A stretch of DNA of 64,000 nucleotides from Corbicula japonica (Eukaryota; Mollusca; Bivalvia; Venerida; Cyrenidae): positions 1 through 64,000 of the forward strand of contig JAZAYU010000185.1 in assembly GCA_038501625.1 (NCBI GenBank), in the 5' to 3' direction. The translations under genes and the position numbers were made by a program. Under the pieces are notes generated by a model. It was not told the DNA's origin and searched no databases. It saw nothing but the letters and a program-made list of their open reading frames with translations. Positions 56,101-64,000 of the stretch are shown here, in pieces. The stretch's first letter is position 1; each line of letters opens with the position of its first letter.

Positions 56101-59100
56101 TAAAGAAAAACATGGCACAATTTGGTATCTTATAACATAAAAATGTAACCTAAAGACTCATATTAAATTTTATACAGCCGCCAGGCTGCTAACTTTACGC
56201 CGCTTAGCTTCTAACTTCACGCAGTTAGGCCGCTAGGCCGCCAGGATTCCAGGCCGCTAACTACACGCCACTAGGCCGCCAACTTCACAAACATAAGTCA
56301 AACTCAAAGTGGTATGGGTTTTCAAGCCGAGCAGAAAGTTATAACAACAGCAGCAACATAAATTCAAACCAAAAAGTCGCCCGTTGGACATGAAAGCTTA
56401 AATCTTGGATCTATATTTAAGTGTGTTCCTCTTACCGAGAGCTGTAACAGTTGTAAAACATAAATTTATATAGGCTACATTTTGGTGAAATTTTAAAATA
56501 TCTTCTGCAATACATATTTCGAATAAATTGGGTCTCCTAACTAAGCATGAGACCTGAAACGAAAGAAAGTCGACTCATTAATAGCTGACAGCGATTGTCA
56601 CATTCGTTGAAACATTTCTGATACAAAGCGAAAACTTATTTTATTCTATTCACTTTGACTAGGATTTGAGAGAAGAGCTACGTTCTGATATAAGCGGAAA
56701 CTTTTTAGCCACGGTCCTGGCGTTGTTGGAGACACCTAGCGACTACGATGCGAAAGAACTCAATTTCGCCGTCAAGGTACAATTAACAGGGTGGCTATAC
56801 CACGTGACTTTTTAGAATGTCGTTCACACACAAAATTACTCGCTTACTTTACTAGCTTATTTTTTTTGCTTATTTCTCAGTAATTTTTTGACCGATTTTG
56901 ATTACATAAAGCGCACCCTACCTCTATTCACAAGCATTTTCATCGACATTTAACCTTTAATATCAATCGGCTGTCTTTTTTAACACGCAAAGACAAATTA
57001 TTTTTGAAATATTTTCGAATGTTAAAGAAAACGACAGCCGACTGAAAATGAAGTTTAAATGCTTTTTTAACAGGAGTACGGTGCTCGTTTTCTGATCAAA
57101 AATCGGTCCTTAAATTACTAAGAAATAAGGTACTATTGAACACAGATTTTCAGAAGTGAGTGGTATGCCTTTGTTTTCGCTTATTTTGTTCATTAACTGT
57201 TTTACATAATGCCTAAATATTTGGCACCAATATATAGATTAGATTATTTAAGCTATATTATAAAACTGTATACATGTACTAGTAGATCTTATCTCAATTT
57301 TGATATCAAATTTTTAGGCATTAAGAAAATCAGTGAGTGAAAAAAACACCCGAAAAAAGTGCACACTTTCTTTTTATATTGCCTCTTACTTCACATGTGT
57401 ATGTTGTATTTAATATTTTTACGCCATATGCCTTTCTTTTCGGTGAATCTTCCCTTGACTGCCTTTCTTAATGCCTTACTATTTGGTATCAAAATTTAGA
57501 TTAGATCATTTAAATTCTATAGTAAAACTATGTAATCTAAATTTTGATACCAAAAAGTTAGGCATTAAGAAAAGTAGTTAATTGAAACTCACCTAAAACA
57601 AAGTGCACACTTTCTTTTGGAATTGAGTACCTACATACATATCAACCAACATACGTACAAACATTGTTTGGACATCGCTTAGGTAACCATGTCATTTTTA
57701 ATAAATAATTAATTAACTAACAAAATTAAACTTTTAATTATTTTACAGGGGTTAGGGACCGACGAGGGAACCCTAATTGAGATATTGTGTTCAAGGTCAA
57801 GCTCTCAGATTCAAGAGATAAAACGAGCATATAAAACATGTAAGAATCTTCATTCATTACACCGATAAGAAGTACAGTACATTATTGATAACTAGACAGT
57901 CACGTGACATATACGTTCGTTTTTAAAAACGTTAATATTACAAAATCTCAGAGTCAGATGCAAGCTGTCCGGGAAGGTGGTTTATATGGGGGAAGTGTTA
58001 TGGTAATTTAACGATAATTTCCAACTTTCGGATCCAAATTCCATATAAAAAATATTTCCGCTCAGAAAGGGGATTCGAGGAAAACCAGTGAACCCATCTG
58101 GATCCGCCCCTGAAGTGTGTTTACATTTAATATGCGAATATCTCCGCTCTAAAATGTGTCAAAAGAATGACATGAGTGCCTCTACTATCCTCGGTAAGAA
58201 AATCACTTTTCCTCAAAAATGGTAAATCACGTGGCTGTCTATATATCAAACATAAACATTGAGGTGTGAATATCTAATAATGATTTAATCGAAGGACTTC
58301 TCGCTTACGTAAAAAATCCATTTTTTTCGGCGTTAGCTGTCTAAGCTCACTTTTGACCTAGTTTTTCGACCAATGAAATGTTGTAAATAATACTCGTATT
58401 CTATTATTATGCAGAGGGAAAATAAAATAAACTATTTCGATTGGTAGCTGTTTACACCAGAGAGGCATCTAGCAGGGTGGAGAGGTATCTAGTGGGATTT
58501 TTATTATTATGCAGCGGAAAAATCAAATAGATTATTTCGATTGGTTTTTAGTGGGTGTTGTATTGGAGAAAAACATATTTACGATTTAAATAACCAGTTA
58601 AGTCAATATTGATGGCTTAAATACAATTTTATATGGAATATTCTTGGGTGTCAGGTAAAAACTTGCGTACAGTACACAGTGTAAAACGAAAAGGAAGTGT
58701 AGATATTTCTAGTTCTTACTGGTTCCTTTCTAGTTTCTTTGATACCGATTGTAAATTTCAAGTACAAAATACAAGTTCATTGTAGTGTAGTGGCTAACAC
58801 TCTCGCCTCGCAAAGCGGAGGCCCCGGGTTCATTACTCAGTATTGACACTTTTTTTAAAGTTAATTTACGTAAAAGTTGGTAGATTTCGCTCTTGTAACA
58901 GGATGTTTTTATTTATTTATATTAAATTTCAATGGCATTTATTTATCTTGAGTTCTAACTCTACACGAGGTATTTTATTGAAACTGAATACTTAATATAA
59001 TACATTGCTTGTTTAATCGACTTGTTATCACTGTATGAAATTGTTGCAACAGCTTCAACATTTTTTTTGAAAGACACTTTCAATGAATTTATGAGTTGTC

Positions 59101-62100
59101 ATGATTCGGTCGCTTAATCTCTTGGTCATACTAAGAAGGCAGGGAGGGTTCGTCAACAGCTATAACAAGTAAAATAAACTAACTAAACTGTGTCTGCTTC
59201 GCCTCTCTGTATTTCTTTCTTTCTTATATACATGTATATATAAATCTTTTCCATCAACGCCGTTTATCTTTTTTAAAGATATTTCTTGTTATTCAATAAT
59301 TGATTAGATTCATATATTTATTACACTTCTAAATATTCACATTTTAACCAGTGTTGATATGATATTTTTGTAATATTGGAAGAACCCACGTTGACGAATG
59401 AGCAAATGACGGCACGTTTTCTTGCTGCAACTCGTGGAAAAGATGCGTTCTCGCCACAGGTCAAAACATGTCCACAGTCCAATTAATTGTGAGCGTCAGG
59501 ACCGAACGATAACTGCACGCTTTTTTTCAGAAACTCGATAAAAAATGTGCATGCTCGTCGGTTCCACAACTCAAAATAGTGGCACGCTTTTTCCCAGCAA
59601 AACGAGCGTGCTTGCCGATTCCACAAGTTAAAACATGTGCACACAGTCCAATAAATTGTGAACTGCAGGACCGAACGGAAGTGGCACGCTTTTCCCAGCA
59701 AAACGAGCGTGCTCGCCGACTGCAAGACCGAGCTGCAAGACCGAACGGAAGTGGCACGCATTTTTGCAGCAAACCGAGGGTGCTCGCCGTTTCCACAAGT
59801 CAAAAAATGTGTGCACAGTCCAATAAATTGTGAACTGTAAGACCGAACAGAAGTGGCACGCTTTTTCACAGCAAAACGAGCGTGCTGGCCATGTGTGCAC
59901 AGTCCAATAAATTGTGAGCTGCAGGGACGAACATTGAAATTAGTCTAATGCAGTTAAGTGCAACATGAGTGTGAATTAAGTGAGTGATATCCAGTAAGCG
60001 AATTTAATCACGCCGAACTTTTTTTCAAAATTAATTAATATACTTATTTTTGTATTTATGAAACACATAACACATGGTACATTGTGTGAGGTGAAGTAAT
60101 GCATTTCTCATTTTGAATGATGATCTTTCTTTCTGTCTATTCTCAAGACTCCTAGTTTTACCAAGTACAATTGCAGGCGAAAAAGGCGTGGAGATGTTTT
60201 AAACGAATCTTTAGGGCGAAGCAACTGCTCAGAACTTTGCTTAATTGTCAAAATATTGACTTTTAAAGAGCGATTTTGCCTTTTTGCGATTTTCCAGTGT
60301 AGTTCTGGAGAATGGTATCACAAGATACCGAAATATTGGCGAATGTGAAATAAACATTGTTTAAAGTAAATATAAGAGATCCACATGGGTACATGTTATA
60401 TCTTCATCTGATTTATGAATTATCAAAGACATTCGAGTCGATTTACTACAGTACCTAATTTCCTCCTATTGTGATATTGTTGTATAATCAAATTCACGGG
60501 ATATTAAAATTCGCGCAGATCTCAAAATGACATTTTCGCGCAGGCATTAATTCGCACACGTTTATTATTCTTAGAATATTAGATATCCAATAGTTTGATT
60601 GTACTAGGGTTTGAATTCCCGGACTTTCTCTACACCTGAAAATTAACCCCGCGAAATATAATGGAAACATATGTATTAACAGTACATAAAAGCCTTTAAA
60701 ACTTACTTAACTGCATCTCATCGTAGTGTTCAAAAATGACCTGGACAAGGACATTATGGACGATACCAGTGGAGATTTTGCAAGTCTGCTGGCCGCACTT
60801 TTATCTACGAATAGGGAGGAAACACTGAAAGTGGACCAAATTAAAGCCGACGCAGATGCCAAAGAACTTTACGAGGTAAGGCGATTTGTCAGAAAGTATT
60901 GTATCACTCTGTTTTTACATATTTAATGTATTATACTAAAAATGTAACATTTGTGAAACTTTCATTTGCGTTTTTAAAAAGGCCGTTTTGACATTTTGCT
61001 TAACTGTGGAATAAAAGCGTAAACACGGCGTGCAAGTAAAGAAATGCCTTTGGCTACTTTTTTTCAGATTTGCATTTGAAACTGCAGAAATGTAAAGATT
61101 GAATGAAGGGTAAATGTACATGTCCCTCATATTCATCCAGTCCCTAACCGGAAAATGGTGCAATCTGTTTTCTTGCTGAAGCGATTTATTTGCTTTTTTT
61201 TCCATTTACTAATTTGTTTATCCACCCACTCCACCTTTCGAATTTCACCTAATATACAGTTATAGTGTTTTAGTTTTGTTTTAGACAGGCGAAGGTAAGC
61301 TCGGAACTGACGAATCAACATTCAACCGAATCTTTACCTTGCGAAGTTATCCACAGTTGGTAGCAACATTTGATGCTTACTGGGCAAACCACGATAAAGA
61401 AATTGAGCAGGCGATCAAAAACGAGACCAGTGGATATTATCAAGATGGGTTATTTGCTATCGGTAAACAAATTCGTTTGCACGTCTACAAATGTATATAA
61501 ATACAACTAAAACACATTTTATTACTGCAGTTATAATTGATTTGCATTAAGTACACAAAGTATTCTAGTTCTGAGGCTTCACAGATCCATTTCCAAGGCA
61601 TCGCACTTTACATGTAAGATGTTACACAAATTGCATAATGCATGCTAGTTTTAAGGTGTCGGCGTCATATAATGTTGTCTTGCTCAATGACATCGCGGTT
61701 TACATAATGCTTTCTAGTTCTATGGCACCGTACAACACGTAATACATAATGGTCATGAAACAGCCTAATTCGTTATAACTCAAATTTCTTTCATTATATT
61801 AAAACAGATGAGAATGGAACTTTGAAAGCCACCAAACACGACAAATATGATAATATTGCAGGCTCGGTTTGATTGAGCCTGTTCAAATGCATAATTATTA
61901 CTGTACACGTCGTCTAGCCCCGGATTGAGAGCAACTCAATATTTACACCAATTAACCGTACAATTTCAAACCATCCTAAACGATGGTAAGCGGTCATGAT
62001 CTTTTGTACTAAAGTTGTCCCCGCCTGTCTATCACAACATGTCCATTTCTACAGATTACAGTAACATTAAGCTTTGCTCAACGATTCTATCTCCTATCAT

Positions 62101-62895
62101 GCTCCATCATCTCATCACATTCATTGGTATATCACAATAACGATTGTCCGGATCACACTTGTCTATCATAATCTCATCAAACTCCAATGTTTTCTTACAG
62201 TTGCGATTGCCCGAAACACACCAGCTTATTTTGCTGACAGAATCTACAGGAGCCTGAAAGGTGTTGGGACCAACGATAGAATGCTAATCAGATGTGTTGT
62301 CAGCAGATCGGAGGTAAACACCTTAGTTCTTCTGTTGCTGGTTCATTCCCATTTAAACATACAGTGAACTCTCCACGGTTGTATTGTAAATTATCGTTTT
62401 AACTTATATAATAAACGATTTTAAGCTATGATTAAAATCAATAAAACACTTATTTTAACTCTATGTAGATAAAGCTTCATTCACGACTCAATTTATAATC
62501 ACGGAAAATGTACTTAATACTTGCATGCAATGCATACTTTTAAAGAACATTCCCAACGGTTTATATTGTAATATGATATACATATAATAAGCTATGAAAG
62601 AAGATAGTATGATATTCTAATAACTTACAGACTAAACCGAACATTTTATGCCATGTGAAAGTTGCATTAAACATGTTAAAGGTAAAAAGGTTATATCTGC
62701 TTTTTTTTTATATTTAATATCATGTTGAACCGCTTTTCGCTCACCAGTCACCACTTCCTGCTCTTGCAGGTTGATATGATACAGATCAAGAAGGAATTCC
62801 AGCGCCTTTACGGGAAAACAATGGGAAGTTTTATCAAGGATGACACAAGTGGTGACTACAGGAACATTCTTCTAGCTCTGAGCAAAGAAGCCTGA
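53164..62895 (+). CDS. Annexin gene C (nine coding exons, 323 residues)
   Basis: Exons: 53164-53184, 53670-53754, 55622-55716, 56663-56776, 57749-57839, 60727-60875, 61285-61462, 62201-62313, 62770-62895. Splice phases equal those of A and B; exon 2 is 9 nt longer because of a GGAGAAAGC duplication that reads AEKAEKAA. Product: four-repeat annexin. N-terminus [16 protein letters not shown] has three consecutive cysteines where A and B have CSP. Calcium sites: IKGLGT T37/D76, GLGT T109/D148, KLGT T193/E232, LKGVGT T268/D307, all present though the first cap is Asp rather than Glu. It has one tryptophan (YWANH, about residue 218). For exon 7 the acceptor at 61284 was preferred over the one at 61288 because it restores the 178-nt length and frame. 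It is the most diverged of the three. Confidence 0.94.
54412..55446. mobile_element. About 1.03-kb DNA element, nested foldback inside (intron 2 of gene C)
   Basis: Left end CAGGGACCAGGTTTTAGCAA, with ACCTTTAGATCGTGATGTTG some 30 bases in. The right end reads, in reverse complement, CAGGGACCTGGTTTTAGCAA and ACCTTTAGATCGTAATGTTG. CAA precedes and follows, a possible 3-bp duplication. Inside, 54799-55383 has a second pair of inverted ends (AACCAATGTTTTAGCTACAC / GTGTAGTTAGAACATTGGTT), so one foldback element probably sits in another. No coding capacity. Confidence 0.8.
55717..56662. other. Intron 3 of gene C
   Basis: No gene. Bases 56177-56290 are a degenerate short tandem repeat of GCCGCTAACTT / AGGCCGCCAGG motifs. 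The remainder is plain AT-rich DNA. Confidence 0.5.
56840..57150. mobile_element. Inverted-repeat element (intron 4 of gene C)
   Basis: CTTATTTCTCAGTAATTTTT, GACCGATTTTGAT and TCAATCGGCTGTC on the left pair with GACAGCCGACTGA, GATCAAAAATCGGTC and TTACTAAGAAATAAG on the right. A foldback MITE about 0.3 kb long. Confidence 0.75.
57205..57610. repeat. Two tandem copies of a TGGTATCAAAATTTA foldback unit (intron 4 of gene C)
   Basis: Each copy has AATGCCT(A/T)A-TATTTGG at its left and the complement CAAA-TTTTTAGGCATTAAG at its right, then AAGTGCACACTTTCTTTT. The copies lie at about 57209-57380 and 57468-57610. Confidence 0.8.
57840..58770. other. Intron 5 of gene C, first part
   Basis: No gene. 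A segment with TTATTATTATGCAG and AACTATTTCGATTGGT (58402-58446) is repeated at 58502-58546 (TTATTATTATGCAG, ATTATTTCGATTGGT). Confidence 0.5.
58785..58845 (+). repeat. tRNA-Ala-like sequence (SINE head or pseudogene)
   Basis: TAGTGTAGTGGCTAACACTC, TCGCCTCGCAAAGCGGAGGC and CCCGGGTTCATTAC look like the D, anticodon (CGC) and T regions of an alanine tRNA. Box B is imperfect and the acceptor stem does not pair, so a working tRNA gene is unlikely. Confidence 0.4.
58850..59409. other. Intron 5 of gene C, middle part
   Basis: AT-rich, nothing recognised. Confidence 0.4.
59440..59935. repeat. About 100-bp tandem repeat, about 5 imperfect copies (intron 5 of gene C)
   Basis: Copies share CACAGTCCAATAAATTGTGA, CAGGACCGAACGGAAGTGGC, ACGCTTTT-CAGCAAAACGAG and CGTGCTCGCCG-TTCCACAAG. 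Lengths vary as some copies lack the first third. Mirrored open frames on both strands come from the repeat. Confidence 0.88.
59936..60440. other. Intron 5 of gene C, later part
   Basis: No recognised feature. Confidence 0.4.
60445..60670. mobile_element. MITE family 5 (CGCGAAAT-rich) copy (intron 5 of gene C)
   Basis: ACTACAGTACCTAATTTCCT at the left, ATTAAAATTCGCGCAGATCT, ACATTTTCGCGCAGGCATTA and CCCCGCGAAATATAATGGAA at the right. It ends about 55 bases before exon 6. Confidence 0.65.
61463..62200. other. Intron 7 of gene C
   Basis: No recognised feature. The stretch is AT-rich. Confidence 0.4.
62314..62769. other. Intron 8 of gene C
   Basis: Short AT-rich intron of 456 bases, without the minisatellite found at the same position in gene B. 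Its acceptor is CTGCTCTTGCAG. Confidence 0.6.
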
Positions 62896-64000
62896 AAAAT
62901 ATAAACTAGACGAATATGTGTTACATGTATTAATATCTACATTAAATAGGATAATATGCATTCAAAATGAAAAAAAAAGAAATGATAATGTTTATATTAA
63001 TTTATTATTGAACTTTTAAATTACTGATTGTTATTTCTACAAAGCCAAGATTCTTGAGTTCATGAGGGCGTGTAAAATTTTTGGATTGATCAAAAAGAAA
63101 AAAAAGGCATTCCAGTAGTAAACACTTTAAGAAAACACAGCCTACCCAATCAAGGCTTAACAATTTGATCAATAAAAAACAAACAAACAAGCAAAAACAT
63201 CAACAACAACTTTTCATGTAATTGCATAAAATCTTACTACTGTGGTATCATTTGATATCGCGGCGACTACATGTACCTCACAATTTAAATAAAGAAAATA
63301 ATTATATTGATATTGTAAGTAAGTATTCTTTTAAAATAATGACACGTAATCAACTGGCAAAGAGCTAGTTTTGAAAAAAGAAATAATTTCGTATGGTCTG
63401 CCTAAAACACGTTCTGTCTATTGCTGCTTTTTTGAAAAAGTTAAGGCAGACCGATAAATAAACCATCTTTTTAGTGTATCGAACACGGTTACATGTAATC
63501 TTCTTTCTTTTTTCTTCGTCTTATTTGCTTTGATATTACCTGCTATAGTGTGTATTTGTCATGTCTTAGGAAATCGTTCTACGTAAAATGGGTCTTTATT
63601 GGACTTTTTTTCAAATCTGATTAAAAAGAGATTGCTCTGTTTACTGGACTTGTGAGTAAATTGGGACATTTGAGAAGGCTGAGAAGGCATTTAATATTAT
63701 AACGATTGTAAATGCCATATATTGTGTCATCAAATATTTCTATAGTTTCGTTTGTCGTTCGTAATGATTTCATATTGCTATCAACTATTTTCCTTATTTG
63801 GTAACACAATCTAATTACAACAGAAATTAATGAAATAAAGTAACGACATTGTAACCTTTAGGTTCTCATGATTCACCAGTTCCCTTATAGTGTAGTATTG
63901 TGCTTGATAATTGACAGACACGTTATTAAAATAATATGATACGATATTTGACTTCCAAATTGGCGAGTGTTTTTAATTTTTGAGAATTCAGTGCAAATCA
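62896..64000. other. 3' flank of annexin gene C
   Basis: Presumed 3' untranslated region. AATAAA at 63172-63177 and 63288-63293 are candidate poly(A) signals. No further gene is seen before the window ends. Confidence 0.45.

Noticed and set aside
58785..58845. Functional tRNA-Ala(CGC) gene
   Set aside because: Anticodon arm is plausible but the acceptor stem does not pair and box B is imperfect. Listed only as tRNA-like.
59483..59900. Overlapping frames of 60-128 residues on both strands
   Set aside because: Frames through a tandem repeat, shifted copies of one another, with no recognised domain.
61285..61288. Alternative start of annexin C exon 7 after the second AG (acceptor ending 61288)
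   Set aside because: It would shorten the exon by 4 bases and break the frame. The first AG restores the 178-base length seen in A and B.

Overview
The window is eukaryotic, AT-rich genomic DNA from an invertebrate, most likely a bivalve mollusc. The evidence is a tandem cluster of annexin genes split into nine small coding exons with GT-AG introns, a two-exon secreted C1q-domain gene of the type greatly expanded in bivalves, a decayed mariner transposase, and a very high density of short non-autonomous transposons and minisatellites. The species cannot be named from this sequence alone.

Layout. 0-7 kb: a 9-copy 45-bp minisatellite (1636-2040), a broken mariner transposase (2788-3678), and a complete C1q-domain gene on the minus strand (5090-6520). 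7-22 kb: no gene that I can support. This is a nest of inserted elements: a 1.3-kb inverted-repeat element, tandem repeats, tRNA-derived SINE-like units, and several terminal-inverted-repeat families, some nested in one another. 22-63 kb: three head-to-tail annexin genes on the plus strand, here called A (22060-32996), B (37280-51237) and C (53164-62895). They encode 318, 320 and 323 residues. The reading frame runs through every junction and the exon sizes are the same in all three apart from exons 1 and 2. 63-64 kb: 3' flank of gene C.

How the genes relate. A, B and C are tandem duplicates. All three keep the acidic cap residue 39 positions after the GT of the loop in all four annexin repeats, so all 12 type II calcium sites look intact, and all three look functional. 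A and B are closer to each other than to C, and they even share sequence just outside some exons. The C1q gene is an independent neighbour: signal peptide, coiled coil and C1q domain, a secreted lectin-like or innate-immunity architecture.

Most unusual points. (1) Intron 8 of gene B ends in about 27 copies of a 43-bp minisatellite whose unit is itself a 3' splice site, and the last copy is the real acceptor of exon 9. (2) At least five elements with CAGGG termini each carry a perfect 5-bp target duplication. (3) About 17 copies of a nearly loopless foldback element lie in the window, one abutting a splice acceptor. (4) An 0.8-kb foldback element is built from degenerate ATAACCATAGTTATTG units, with a solo end nearby. 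All calls were made by eye. No database search or alignment was run, and repeat boundaries are approximate unless a target duplication fixes them.
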